From the NCBI GenBank assembly GCA_944384375.1, contig CALWTE010000027.1, positions 1 through 51,076 of the forward strand: DNA of 51,076 nt, given 5' to 3'. The notes under the pieces are model-generated. The model saw only the letters and a list, made by a program, of their open reading frames with translations, was not told the DNA's origin and ran no database searches. The position numbers were made by a program, and so were the translations under genes. Source of the DNA: an uncultured Clostridia bacterium (GTDB lineage Bacteria; Bacillota; Clostridia; Christensenellales; UBA1242). This document shows positions 34,301 through 43,951 of the stretch, piece by piece. The first letter of the stretch is position 1, and each line of letters opens with the position of its first letter.

Positions 34301-37300
34301 ATAATGGACAAGTGCTGCAAAACTTAAATACTAGCCTTGAATGGTATTTTATACCACAGACATTGAGTTATGTAGATATAGTGCATTTTAGTGATGCAGT
34401 AAACTCAGGTGCAAGACTTGAGCAAGCAGGGCAAATTCCTTCTAATACAATTCTTGCAGGTGAATATGGACTTTTACGCATAGTTATTTCACCAGATTAC
34501 GTGAATTACGATACTATAGAAGTAGTTAGTAGTGTGGTAAATGGTGGTGTTATGCTGTTTGACCAAAGAGTACTTTCTGAATCAGAAGACGGCATCTCTA
34601 CATATTATAGTTGGCAAACTGGTGTAGAAAATATTGAAAACGGCTTACGACTATATAGAGTAAGTAATATAAATGGCACTTTTGATGGGACTTTCTACTT
34701 AAGGACAATTGTGTCTGCTCAACACTCAGCAGGTACTCAATTTACTGTGACAGTGAACATTACGCAAGACGGAAAAGTTTATTCTTATTCACGTACAATG
34801 ACGGTTTACCAACCTGATATTCTAACCTTAGATTATGCACATTACAATTCAACCTTAAACCGCTATATTGTGGCAGAAGGTACGGGTTATCAAGTAGGTA
34901 ACACTTCAATCTTGACACAAAATTATAATGAATTGCAGGTACAAGTAGGCAGTCAGTATTATGATTATACTTTAACCGTTGATGAGGCTAGTCGTAACTT
35001 AGGTGCAACGATTGTATCAAGTGATGGCAGATACTACTTATATACGGGTAGTGTAAGTGCGGGTGACTTAATTACTGTACGCTTGATAGGTTACCAGAAT
35101 CTCGCTGGCCTTACTACACAAATCACACGTGAAATTACTTTTATGGTGGTAGACTTCTATATTTCAAGCATTAGGGAAGGGCTAGTGAATGGCTCGACAC
35201 TATCTAGCAACTTGCGTTTAGCATATGTAAATGGCAGATATTATGATTTGCGCATCTTTGAAGGCGTAGATAATAGTAACTTAAATACTGTTACCGCAAT
35301 TACATTTAACCCAGACAACCTAGAAACTCGTTCTAAGATTTTAAGTGTAATAGACCAGTTAAACGGCCGTAGCGAAACCCCTTATTATGGTTGGTCTGCT
35401 TATGTAGTACAAAGCGATGGCAGTTTTGCATATGAGCAATTAATTCCAAATAGTGGGGAATGGATAGATGATAACTATCAATTTACATATGACGCTATCA
35501 ATGGTTATAGACTATTAAGTAACGGTATTAGTACAAACTCAATTTTGCGTTTTGACTTTGAATTCTACTATAACAACGGTATATTTACCTTGCCAGACGG
35601 CGATGTTGCGACAGACTTTGGGCTATCTACTGGCAATATTAATTTGATTTTCTATCAAGTTACATCACAAGAGCATCCACAACCTGTTTATACTTTAACC
35701 GACTTTATGAATATGGAAGCAAACATAGACTACATTCTAATGAACGACTTGACAATTCCTAATACTACTACATGGTCTCCTATTAATACGGAAATAAATA
35801 GTTTCAACGGAAATGGTTATACAATCACATTTGCACCGTCATCAATTACTTCTAGTGATGGAAATTACGGTTTATTTGGTACGGTTTCGGCTAGTACTGT
35901 ACTTAAAAATATTAATGTTTCAATTTCAAGTGACGGTTTGACGTTAGACAGCACTGCTGCTAGTTTAACAAGTCTAAACTTCGGTGTAATCGCTGGTGTA
36001 AACAACGGTACAATTTACAACTGTCAAGTCCGCGGTTTAAATAGCAGTGGCACGACAATTCACGGTATATCTATTCCTACTCCTACTACTAGCGGTGCGA
36101 CATTTAATATTGCTGGACTTGTGGCCGTAAACAACAATGGCATTACAAACAGCAGGGTAGAGTATACCGATATCACGGCATCGGGCAACGTCGCTGGACT
36201 TGTGGTACAAAACTTAGGCGTGATTTCAGGTTGCTACTTCTCAGGTGGTACAATTACTAACCAGGCAACTTCGGAAACCTATTCTACAGCAGGTTTGGTA
36301 ATTACTAACGAATCTGCGGGTAAAATTATCGGTAGTTACGCAGGTGGTACATATTCAACCACTACAAACGGTGTAACTACAATGCTAGAAAGTGCTAGAA
36401 ACTACCGTGACGGTAACATTTACTCAGGTGTAACAAGTGCGGGCTTTGTATACTCTAACTTTGGTGAAATTGCTGATTGTTATACAGGATTACAAATTTA
36501 TGCGACAAGAGCAAGTGGTTTTGTATTTATAAATAATGCTACAGGTACTGTTACTAGATGTTATTCAACTAGTGACTTAACCAGTGCGGGTACTACTAGT
36601 CTAAACTTCCCATTTATCGGTGTTGAAAGCACATCGTCTTCTACAAATAATAACTTCAACACGACGAATGGTATCGTAGATTGCTTCTATCTAAACACTG
36701 GTTTTGCATCTACTCGTCTAGAAGAAGCGACTGCTCTAAGTGAAGCCGACTTTACAGGCGCTAATGGCACAAGTCCATTTACAAACTTTATCTTCTCACG
36801 CACGGGCGAAGCGGGTTCAGAATTTACGGGTGTTTGGATATTTGCAAGTGATGACAACTTGTATTTCACACCAGAACGCTTTAATGCTGAATATATTGAG
36901 TTTGACAGGGGAGACTCTACTCCGCAAACTAACTTTGGGCCAAAACTTGTAAATGCTAGTTTGATTGCAACTCCTAGAATGGAACTTGCTAGTGTAGTAG
37001 AAAATCCTGATACAAACGAAATTGTTTATACTTATACATTTAAGTATCCTACTGGTTATTTTGAGACTCATACTTATAACCCTAATGACCCAGCCGATTA
37101 CAACACAGATTATACTTATGACCCATTAGTGGTTAGCAGTATGGACGAGTTTAACAACATCTTTATAAATGACAATACAGATACAGTAAATGCTAACCCT
37201 ATTACAAGTGATGTTAGAATTATTGCAAATCTAGCCCAAAACTCATTAAATCAAGATGTTACTCTCGTTTCACCTATGGCAACTTATGCTGGTGTTATGG

Positions 37301-40300
37301 AAGGTAACGGCTTTGATTATACTAACTTAAATCTTGCTGTAAACGACGATACAACTACACAATATGGTTTAATCGGTAGTATAGAGAGAGTAGCATCTAG
37401 CGGTACTGATATAAATCATATAGGTACAGTTAAGAATTTAACAATTGATGTATTGAGTGTGTCTTGTTCTACTGTTTCATACGTTGGCGCTCTAGCAGGT
37501 ATAGTAGATAGCGGTAACTTATATAATATAGATGTAACTGGTGCTAGCGCGCGTGTCGTAGGTTATAATGCGGTAGGTGGTGTGGCAGGAATTGTACGTG
37601 GCACGTCTAAGATTAACAATGTTTCTAGCAATGTCGGTGTTACGGCAAATTATAGGGCAAACTTATCCGTTCTATATAATGAAGATTTAGTAAACGCAAT
37701 GGGCTTTGATAACTCAATTAACCCTATTACAGAACTAGGCTATGCGGGTGGGCTATTCGGTATAGCAGATATTACACAGTTTGATTCAGCCACACCTTCA
37801 AATTCTAATTCAAATGAAGCTAGAATTGATAACGTGTATAGTTATGGCAATGCAAGTGTCGTAGGTAAGGTGGCAGGTGGTATTGCTGGACTTGTGGGCG
37901 TATATACCGTTATCAATGTAGCCGAAAAAGAAGTTAACTACAATACACTAATTCGTGGTTACTTGTTTGCTGGTGGTATTGCAGGACAAAACAACGGTGT
38001 AATTAAATATGCTACTTTAAACTATACAGACGATGTCCAGACTGATGTGGATAGCGCTAGAATTGGCGAAGCAGTAGACGATGCAAGTATGACCTTATTC
38101 CAGGGTGCAGTTAATTCTGTCGGTATAGGTGGTATTGCAGGTCTAAACATAGGTGTAAACACTGACGGCTGGGCTGGTGGTACTATTCAATTATCAAGCA
38201 GTAAAGTCGCAATTCGTGATTCTACTGCATCTAATGTAGGTGGTATTGTCGGCGTGGCTTACGGTGGTGATATTAGAGCATGTTTTGCTACTGGTAGTCT
38301 ACTGGGTAACCGTACAGCATATATAGGCGGTATTGTAGGTTACATTAGCGACTTTAGCGGTGAACAATCAATTATTTCGTCAATTTCTAGTCCTTTTGGT
38401 AATAATTACTTCTCCGCAAGTACGGCTCTTGATTATGTGGTAGGCTTAAACAACTATCTATCTACCGATTACAACTACTATAGTACAATTGATTCAAATT
38501 ATAATGAAGGCAGACTGGGTGCTATAGGTGGTTTGGTAGGTTACTGCTATGACGCAAGCTTGATTTACACGACTCACGCAGAAGCGGGCGACTCTAGCGA
38601 CCCTTACTCATATCTAGCAAACCCAATCAACTTCTACGTAAACCAAATTTACGACAGAATTTACAATAATACTCAAATTGACCCTATTGAAAATGATACA
38701 GTAATCAATATAGATGCTGTGGGAATTTTCGGCAACAATAATATTAATATGGCTACAGGACACACACGTGGCTACATTTTGAATAACTTTGACGAAATCT
38801 TTGGGCAATGGGACGAATTCAGTATTAGTTCAGACGATAATGGGATTCCTTCAATCGGTCAGGGCGATGTGCCAAATGAAATCTACATTTACACAGTAGA
38901 AGATTTGCGTACAATGTACTGGCACCCTGATAAAACGTATTATTTAGCAGACGACTTAGACTTTATGGACTACGAGACTGGCAGAATTACGAGTGCATTC
39001 TATTCAATAGGTACGAATGGTGCACCATTTACAGGTAACCTGTACGGTAGAGGACATACTATTAAAAATATGTACATCATTAATACTGGGGCTATGTATG
39101 TAGGTATGTTCGGTGCAACAAACAATGCAACAATTTCTGATTTAACTCTAGAGAATATCCGCTTTACGACAGCACTTAGCGATATGACAGACGCTTATGT
39201 GGGTGGTTTAGTCGCAGTATTAAATGATACAGTAGTTGATTCGGTGCGAATTATCAATTCAGATTCAGCACACGCAATTATTACTAATGCATCTTATGTC
39301 GGCGGGATGTTTGGTAGAATAGCATCTACAAACGGCAATACAAACATTACAAATTGTTACGTAGATACTAATCTAATTCTTACTGACAACTCATACGGTA
39401 GCAATAATAAAAATACCTATGCGGGTGGCTTTGCTGGTGTGATAGAAGGCAATGGTATAGTTTTGAATAACTACGTTACTGGTACAATGGACATTACTTA
39501 CTCTAATACGGATAGCAATAGCGGAGTTATGACGCACTCTATCGGTGGTTTCGCTGGAGCGTTGACTAATGGAAACGTACAGGGTGGCATCAGCAATGTA
39601 GATATTACAGTTAACAATGTAAGCAACGCAAATACTTACATCGGTGGCTTTGCTGGTGAGTTTGTCAGCAGTACGGCAGTTCAAATTGACTCAGCAAGTG
39701 ACATAAACATTAACTTTAATAACTTGTCTACATCAAGGTACTTCTATGCGGGCGGTCTATACGGCTACGCTTATGGTTCTAGCAGTACGATTACGGGCTT
39801 TATTACGAGTGGCAATATAACCTTAAACGGTAATTACGGTATAGACACGACTACTTCAACCGCGACTACAAACCATCAAATCGGTGGAATTGCGGCATAC
39901 AGCCACGACTTGATTATTAGTCAAGGATATTCATTAACTTCAATATTTAATAACACATTATTTACAAATACAGACATAGCATTCTACGACTTAAACAACT
40001 TGAGAAGCCTAAATACAAACTTAATTCTTGCCGACAAGTTCTATGCGTTGACTACTCGCGACGAATACGGCTTTGGCAAGACGAGTTCGGCTGTGTTTAC
40101 AGGTTCGGGCTTGAATACAGGCAATTTGTACTTTGAAAAGGTTGTAGTGGGCGACGAGTACTATTCATTAAACTTAACCGATTTATCAAACGAAATCTAT
40201 ACGACTTATAGGGGAATGTATAGTGGCAATACTGGACTTACCAAGACTTCGCCAATTTTAGTTGAAAATGGTACAAACTTCCTAAATATTAATGACAATG

Positions 40301-43122
40301 CATCAAATTACTTGTATTACTTGCAACTTGCGAACGTTACATTCTCGGGTGCTAGCCTATATGGTGATAACCAAATTGCTACATTACAAGGCTTCTACAA
40401 TGCAGGCGGTAACTCAATCAGTCTAGCAAGATTGTTTAACGACAATTTAGCCGATGTTACGACCGCAAATTATGGTTTGTTTGGCGAACTGGTTGACTCT
40501 ACGCAACCTACAGTTGTAACTGGACTTGTACTATATGAAGTAAATATCCGTGCTGACTTAGGCGCAAATGCGCAAAACTTTGGTCTAATTGCGGGTAAAA
40601 CGGATACAAACTCTATAATTGCTAATTCTTATGTATATGCTGACATTACTTTGGGGGCGGATAGCAATGTAAATATCGGTGGATTAGTTGGCGATAACTC
40701 AGGTTTGATTATCGGTAGCGGGGTTGATTTGAATATTACTATCAATGGTACTGGTACGGTAAACTTTGGTGGACTAGCAGGTAAATCAGCAAGGACTAAC
40801 GGCTTATATACCTTTATAGACGACTTTGCAATAGGTCGCGCCGAAATTTACAATCCTAGCACAACTGCGGGTGGTCTGGTAGGCGATAACTCAGGTTCAG
40901 CACTTTACGCTAGAAATACTTATACCGCTATGGAACTTAATAACTACTCAAATGGCACACCTACACTGAATGCCGTTGCGGGTGCATTAAATAGCGGTAA
41001 CACACATAACGATAACGGAATTTACTATGAAACTTCAAGCGTAGCAAATCAACCGAACAGTTCCTACTGGCAGGTGTTTGATTACACAGAGCAAAGGAAT
41101 GAAACAGAAACAATGAGTCTAAGTAGTGCCTTTGTTACAAATTCAATGCGTAATTATAGTTTGCCATACTTGTCATGGCTAGAAGGTTTAACCTACACTG
41201 TACGTAACACTGGTAATGGTGCTAGCAGTAGCAATCCATTCCTAATCAATACGGCGGCGCAGTTGAAATGGGCGCTAGGTGGCACAAGTAGCGTAATTCA
41301 TTATAGTTTACTAAATGACATTGATGCTAGTTTACTAGGCAACTACTCTGCGCAAAACTTTGCTGGTAACCTAAATGGTAACGGAAAATATATCTTAAAC
41401 TTAAGTTCTACACTTATTAGTACACTAAGCGGAAGTGTGAGCGCGCTAGGTTTTGAAGATGTACTTACCACAGGTAATATCTTAGCAAATTCAGTTACAG
41501 GTAGCGCTAGCCAAATTTACATCAAGTCCGCTCAAGGTTCGGTAATAGGTAGTGGCAATATTGATAACTCATTATCAAATGGAGCAACTTTTGTGGCAAC
41601 TGCTACAAACTGCTTTAACTCAAACATTACCGATGAACAATTTGTAAACCTTGATAAAGACATTTGGGTATATGATGGCAGTGGTTATACTTTGAGAGCC
41701 TTTGTGGAGAACTTAGGCGACAACGCAGATAGCACTTCATTAATAATTGCAGGCAGTGTAATCACAATCAATAACCTAACAGATTTAGAAAATGCAATCG
41801 CTTACATTTCGGCATACTCAGGCACTTATACCTTAAACTTTGTAGGTATCACAGATATTGACTTGCAAAATAGAGTGTTCTATATACCTACAAACTCTAC
41901 TGTCAACATTACAGGTTTGACAACTATAAGAAACGGTGTGATTGTACGCGATAGCACAAATAACTTCTTTGCAAATACAGCAAACTCAATTAACACAATC
42001 GTAAATTGTGGAATAATTGTAGATAATGCAACTTCGGGCATCTTCGGCGAAACTTCAGCACGTTATACAAATAGTACTGTAACTATTAGCGACAGCGTGA
42101 TTATTGTGGGCGATAACAGTACAGCCGTAGTGTTTAATAGTATTGAAAATGGTGCAATTACTATTAACTTAAGCAATTTGCGTATTTATAGTAATACAAA
42201 TAAACCTGTGTACTTACTAGCAAACACCGCACAAAACGGCGCTGCAATTACCACAAATATTACAAATATTACAGCATACAATTGTGAGTTAGATTATTTG
42301 CTTAATACTCTTTCGGGCGAAGTCGCATTTACGACTAGCAGTGCTAATCTAGATTACGGAATTGTGGAAAGCAATGCAGGGGTATTGACTGTAAACCTTA
42401 CAAGTACTAATACAAGTACACTTCCACTAATTGCTACAAACAATAACCAAATTACAATTAATGTAAACGGTGGCACTATTGCGTCAAATCTAATCACAAC
42501 AAATAATGGCACAGCAACTATTACTTTGACTAATGCTACAGTTAATACATATGTTGTAGATACAAACAGTACAAATGCTACTTTAACAATAACTGCTACG
42601 AATTCAAGCCTAAATAATAATGCATTAGTAAACAATAATGCTGGTACCTTAAATCTAAATGTTGACGGTCTAGATATCACGGGTAGCGGTACTGGTAGCC
42701 TTGTAAATCAAAACAACGGAAGTATTACAGCAGACGTACAAAACTTAACTTTTGCTGGCTTTGACACAGTGGCAACTGTTGCAAATACTTCAAGCGGTAA
42801 TATTGATTTAACGGTTAATAGTGCGTTAACTCTCAATGCTACAAACTCTGCAGGTGTTGCGGTAAATTGTACAAGCGGACAAATTACAGTTACACTTAAT
42901 GCAAACATTGCTGTTACTGGGACAACGGCGGGAGCCATAGTTTTGAATGGACAGGCAAGCGGCATTACAGTAACTGATAATGGATACGTAATTACAGTAA
43001 ATGACGAGCAAATTTATCCTACACCGCCCGAACCTGAACCTGAACCCGAACCTGAACCCGAGCCAGGTGGCGAAACTGGTGGCGAAACAGGGGGAGATAC
43101 GGGCGAAGTAGTTACTCCATAA
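28399..43122 (+). CDS. Giant lipoprotein with Ig-like and GLUG/beta-helix modules
   Basis: A single frame of 4907 codons. The signal peptide ends in a lipobox LFAGC with Cys25, so the protein should be lipid-anchored on the outer membrane face. Residues about 30-1010 and 1600-2420 are beta-rich with BIG-like segments (for example ITGIQVSETDISLLAG near 717). Five opening modules of the type 'Y.L..DID...W.PI...F.G...G' occur near 1015, 2430, 2907, 3494 and 4277. Each starts a stretch resembling a beta-helix; most of these are full of GLUG motifs (GGVVGQNNGQ, GGIAGNNNSS, GGLVGLVEDS). Residues 4450-4865 are Asn/Thr-rich repeats. The tail has a Pro-Glu spacer (about 4875-4890) and a Gly/Glu/Thr end without LPXTG. 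AGGGGA precedes the ATG. Likely an adhesin or stalk; ligand unknown. Confidence 0.9.
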   Translation: MNKIRYAFCCLIAIIFCTAGLFAGCGDPYANLRVRLTGDDLVQTQTENEYDLTLTKHNDETDASWSTIVNVSLEGLDNGMLNSVIWNYDAKYLTIEFLNNARTSARITGVTSTKEYPTQIEIVSEEYADAKAVINVTNIVEAKSVTGEKYASGTFGIPRNIDFTINVDEILEFAPANATPPDYTFNINGLIVQSGESFRLDDYFTDPDLSTVTIIAYPTNTADYTEEELTALTRTIEGVRVYTALDEENTRIVTIDTQEEVSEVRLIKNSSENELILRVETITNVVVTASSNSNVIYDERKNPTGELQISFNQNARTITLVGLETMARTDITFTIAVAGVENSQTLKITIPVMIEDIPDAISINGEAGTDDVSLRVFDAYADNVSGTALRINLSPASETYNKVLISIDTENTPDLMLQSSLLINGEVFTGEYRTTSGQTLYLRNSGSNGQLVLWVYAEDTIGTPDVVRRHLIINLEQGVTDIYVSENRLDSDTGHLMLQLDEHAVSNYAVKTVQFEVTPETAAKNTVTVVSANENIARVTVTNLAEGIFDVYAVSAGQTTINFVAESGVRYSLTVEVLVNLNQFTVNLGTTNSTAIGPNATQTVLAGTEEVQTLLYSYVASNSRNIVLTNTFYPNTVVTAGQINRISYNTTDQSRANAYSSTSSPYINYLDTFTDGQTSITVTIEYVTLETDGQTPGKNKVIKTISTSFEIRVFVPITGIQVSETDISLLAGLSTGSSGNVVQSAYDLENNSRTLRVTVLPANSYVQASSAEWQVVSNTSRLSIRAFGEGSVDADTVMSQSIVATAGAMSSLDNNQITATIEVTVTDLNGVRHTQQIRVTITKITRITEVNIDGYDEATRNSGSLYFELFKEGRDSFELNVSIAPSNATNKNLEYLIFDAEKLDSPATGDDIVRIDTGRLNESGGHVYEYYRVIPRTNSAIYTDQYTSNTAVLTFDEGTGNYTIRPLNAGYAFVYIMPQDVMQIKVDEITSLSDSSQLRDISNISTIKRLLLTVADGNEVPYQLYTAEDVNSIRNGLDRNYTLMNTIDMSTYLSRNPDWTPIGDEENPFTGTIQSVGFDTEGSTATVQNIVGWTLSRDLDERDPATDPNHIMSYGIFGVVTGSIKNINFYVNSYTINQTTCRSYLDGYEGGQNDYKFGVLVGWLREGGEIDNVGVYCTNLTYTANTNSNTTALYVNIGMVGLSDANSAITNVNSQITANLQTNDLIINFGGVVGQNNGQVGLDDANNVFDIITNVNVEAVVNYSNAEKTVNSTFGGVVGANEALAIVNSANATGEIDTGISARVSVGGIAGNNNSSIRDTLSAVIMNSTGNLGGVVGTNIGGTLNYVYYEIYNLASTNCGIVGSGNTGGIVGVMQGGTISRAIVQGYNRTSEAYNIISNGGVFGGLVGLVEDSVSIENSFVNAGINVTNGVAGGLIGENAVQSTVNIENAYARGLLDVSEGVQAGALIGESRSATLSYVYAEFASDDLNAVGNGAVTATGVVILISGTDSTSADGIVYLNKESTNATSLTYWSSLGYSISDSDTSILWKIDTQSAENEKINEGYPYLRDADGSDFMRIIPEEIILQAKTFNNYNTDGRINSILNVSGDDKKLIMFNQEGTFYLRDLFDLSTDPVLDVSALNIQISTIANSAIRLITGTNFYDARIEILGTGTAILTFTSSQNNSARDLVQISVVNGFDEFEMYDGTDKEYDAVNDEYTNLVNDGSNNYELRIKHNGTAQAFIEYYLSDEIQHGINGGLKFVVTDINYNLGEDWQQADDGSFYYYLSTDKAAFTAVGNGKETFTTTLIPFFNVSFYSIDEDLNIGALNSYVYEILNDSGEITFKTRLYYGATGIGMGIANDTRVEAGDALTSSITIYTDEYDEDSDIYSLLEFTLTTFDPVTSESIELINTSDADTMYSDMINVNFGTPVFNLDLGTLVIPFSIELSQSARRDLTTEQRFVLEVWAKDDNGQVLQNLNTSLEWYFIPQTLSYVDIVHFSDAVNSGARLEQAGQIPSNTILAGEYGLLRIVISPDYVNYDTIEVVSSVVNGGVMLFDQRVLSESEDGISTYYSWQTGVENIENGLRLYRVSNINGTFDGTFYLRTIVSAQHSAGTQFTVTVNITQDGKVYSYSRTMTVYQPDILTLDYAHYNSTLNRYIVAEGTGYQVGNTSILTQNYNELQVQVGSQYYDYTLTVDEASRNLGATIVSSDGRYYLYTGSVSAGDLITVRLIGYQNLAGLTTQITREITFMVVDFYISSIREGLVNGSTLSSNLRLAYVNGRYYDLRIFEGVDNSNLNTVTAITFNPDNLETRSKILSVIDQLNGRSETPYYGWSAYVVQSDGSFAYEQLIPNSGEWIDDNYQFTYDAINGYRLLSNGISTNSILRFDFEFYYNNGIFTLPDGDVATDFGLSTGNINLIFYQVTSQEHPQPVYTLTDFMNMEANIDYILMNDLTIPNTTTWSPINTEINSFNGNGYTITFAPSSITSSDGNYGLFGTVSASTVLKNINVSISSDGLTLDSTAASLTSLNFGVIAGVNNGTIYNCQVRGLNSSGTTIHGISIPTPTTSGATFNIAGLVAVNNNGITNSRVEYTDITASGNVAGLVVQNLGVISGCYFSGGTITNQATSETYSTAGLVITNESAGKIIGSYAGGTYSTTTNGVTTMLESARNYRDGNIYSGVTSAGFVYSNFGEIADCYTGLQIYATRASGFVFINNATGTVTRCYSTSDLTSAGTTSLNFPFIGVESTSSSTNNNFNTTNGIVDCFYLNTGFASTRLEEATALSEADFTGANGTSPFTNFIFSRTGEAGSEFTGVWIFASDDNLYFTPERFNAEYIEFDRGDSTPQTNFGPKLVNASLIATPRMELASVVENPDTNEIVYTYTFKYPTGYFETHTYNPNDPADYNTDYTYDPLVVSSMDEFNNIFINDNTDTVNANPITSDVRIIANLAQNSLNQDVTLVSPMATYAGVMEGNGFDYTNLNLAVNDDTTTQYGLIGSIERVASSGTDINHIGTVKNLTIDVLSVSCSTVSYVGALAGIVDSGNLYNIDVTGASARVVGYNAVGGVAGIVRGTSKINNVSSNVGVTANYRANLSVLYNEDLVNAMGFDNSINPITELGYAGGLFGIADITQFDSATPSNSNSNEARIDNVYSYGNASVVGKVAGGIAGLVGVYTVINVAEKEVNYNTLIRGYLFAGGIAGQNNGVIKYATLNYTDDVQTDVDSARIGEAVDDASMTLFQGAVNSVGIGGIAGLNIGVNTDGWAGGTIQLSSSKVAIRDSTASNVGGIVGVAYGGDIRACFATGSLLGNRTAYIGGIVGYISDFSGEQSIISSISSPFGNNYFSASTALDYVVGLNNYLSTDYNYYSTIDSNYNEGRLGAIGGLVGYCYDASLIYTTHAEAGDSSDPYSYLANPINFYVNQIYDRIYNNTQIDPIENDTVINIDAVGIFGNNNINMATGHTRGYILNNFDEIFGQWDEFSISSDDNGIPSIGQGDVPNEIYIYTVEDLRTMYWHPDKTYYLADDLDFMDYETGRITSAFYSIGTNGAPFTGNLYGRGHTIKNMYIINTGAMYVGMFGATNNATISDLTLENIRFTTALSDMTDAYVGGLVAVLNDTVVDSVRIINSDSAHAIITNASYVGGMFGRIASTNGNTNITNCYVDTNLILTDNSYGSNNKNTYAGGFAGVIEGNGIVLNNYVTGTMDITYSNTDSNSGVMTHSIGGFAGALTNGNVQGGISNVDITVNNVSNANTYIGGFAGEFVSSTAVQIDSASDININFNNLSTSRYFYAGGLYGYAYGSSSTITGFITSGNITLNGNYGIDTTTSTATTNHQIGGIAAYSHDLIISQGYSLTSIFNNTLFTNTDIAFYDLNNLRSLNTNLILADKFYALTTRDEYGFGKTSSAVFTGSGLNTGNLYFEKVVVGDEYYSLNLTDLSNEIYTTYRGMYSGNTGLTKTSPILVENGTNFLNINDNASNYLYYLQLANVTFSGASLYGDNQIATLQGFYNAGGNSISLARLFNDNLADVTTANYGLFGELVDSTQPTVVTGLVLYEVNIRADLGANAQNFGLIAGKTDTNSIIANSYVYADITLGADSNVNIGGLVGDNSGLIIGSGVDLNITINGTGTVNFGGLAGKSARTNGLYTFIDDFAIGRAEIYNPSTTAGGLVGDNSGSALYARNTYTAMELNNYSNGTPTLNAVAGALNSGNTHNDNGIYYETSSVANQPNSSYWQVFDYTEQRNETETMSLSSAFVTNSMRNYSLPYLSWLEGLTYTVRNTGNGASSSNPFLINTAAQLKWALGGTSSVIHYSLLNDIDASLLGNYSAQNFAGNLNGNGKYILNLSSTLISTLSGSVSALGFEDVLTTGNILANSVTGSASQIYIKSAQGSVIGSGNIDNSLSNGATFVATATNCFNSNITDEQFVNLDKDIWVYDGSGYTLRAFVENLGDNADSTSLIIAGSVITINNLTDLENAIAYISAYSGTYTLNFVGITDIDLQNRVFYIPTNSTVNITGLTTIRNGVIVRDSTNNFFANTANSINTIVNCGIIVDNATSGIFGETSARYTNSTVTISDSVIIVGDNSTAVVFNSIENGAITINLSNLRIYSNTNKPVYLLANTAQNGAAITTNITNITAYNCELDYLLNTLSGEVAFTTSSANLDYGIVESNAGVLTVNLTSTNTSTLPLIATNNNQITINVNGGTIASNLITTNNGTATITLTNATVNTYVVDTNSTNATLTITATNSSLNNNALVNNNAGTLNLNVDGLDITGSGTGSLVNQNNGSITADVQNLTFAGFDTVATVANTSSGNIDLTVNSALTLNATNSAGVAVNCTSGQITVTLNANIAVTGTTAGAIVLNGQASGITVTDNGYVITVNDEQIYPTPPEPEPEPEPEPEPGGETGGETGGDTGEVVTP

Positions 43123-43125
43123 AAG

Positions 43126-43200
43126 ATAAAACTCTCTAAAAGCAAAAACTTATAAAATTCATTTTATGAGCAATGCTAAAAAGAGAGTTTTATTTTTTTG
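43126..43200 (+). terminator. Terminator of the giant lipoprotein gene
   Basis: ATAAAACTCTCT pairs with AGAGAGTTTTAT, with an inner hairpin CTTATAAAA/TTTTATGAG, followed by seven T. Confidence 0.85.
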
Positions 43201-43285
43201 TTTTAGAAATAATAAAACATACTTAAATTATTAGACTAAAAAAGTTTTATATGCTAAAATACATCTATAAGGTTTGGTTTAAAAA

Positions 43286-43612
43286 ATGGAAAATAAACTA
43301 TATAAAATAAACTTAACAGAAAGGGAAATAAAAGTTATTAAGTATTGTTATGACAAGGCAAACAAGACTTTTAAGTATGAAATTCAAGGCAACGAAATTT
43401 TATTACCAAATTGTCCTGAATTAGCAATGGATGAAATTATAAATGTTTTGACAAGTGTGTACTTTGCTGATAAAAAAAGTAATATAAAGAGTACAGATGC
43501 AATTAATGAATTAATAAATAAACTTTTTCAACTTTCAAATGAATATGTAGAAGGTTTTGATTTTAATCAATATTTAAATTCTGCCTCAACGGATAAAAAA
43601 GATATTAAATAG
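43286..43612 (+). CDS. Hypothetical protein, 108 residues
   Basis: A small soluble protein with two helical segments (TEREIKVIKYCYDKANKTF and DAINELINKLFQLSNEYV). No family is recognised. The ribosome site is weak (AAGG about 14 bases upstream). The terminator at 43803-43850 is nearly 200 bp away. Confidence 0.5.
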   Translation: MENKLYKINLTEREIKVIKYCYDKANKTFKYEIQGNEILLPNCPELAMDEIINVLTSVYFADKKSNIKSTDAINELINKLFQLSNEYVEGFDFNQYLNSASTDKKDIK

Positions 43613-43802
43613 AATGCTTTTTAGAAATAGATTTAGAAGAAAAAAGAAAAAGTTTGTATAAAAAAATGAACTAATTTTTAAAGTACGGAACTATAAAAGT
43701 TTATTTTTATTTGTATAAATATTAAAATTTTAGCAATTTTCATATTAATTTTTTAAAAATTAGATTAAATATAAAGCGTTCATTTTTAATAAAAAAGATT
43801 AT

Positions 43803-43850
43803 AAAAACGTTATTTTTTAGCAAAAAACCATAAAAAATAGCGTTTTTTTA
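43803..43850 (+). terminator. Terminator with a 17-bp stem
   Basis: 43803-43819 pairs with 43831-43847 with a single T-G wobble, followed by T residues. Confidence 0.75.
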
Positions 43851-43891
43851 TTAAAAAAAGCAAAAAACTTAAAATTTTTTCAAAAAAAGTA

Positions 43892-43920
43892 TTGACAATA
43901 GCAAAATTAAAGAATATACT
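43892..43920 (+). promoter_or_regulatory. Sigma-A promoter of the two-helix membrane protein gene
   Basis: TTGACA (43892-43897), a 17-base spacer and TATACT (43915-43920). The TTG of the -35 is the apparent start of a longer frame, which rules that start out. Confidence 0.85.
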
Positions 43921-43951
43921 CCCGCCGAAAAATGCAAAAGGAGGAAGGGAA

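Larger units (their letters stand above)
43613..43951. other. Intergenic region with terminator and promoter
   Basis: No gene is seen. It holds a very AT-rich stretch, the 17-bp-stem terminator at 43803-43850 and the promoter at 43892-43920. Confidence 0.6.

Noticed and set aside
42354..43011. Antisense frames under the end of the giant gene
   Set aside because: They are low-complexity mirror frames of the Asn/Thr-rich repeats, without ribosome sites.
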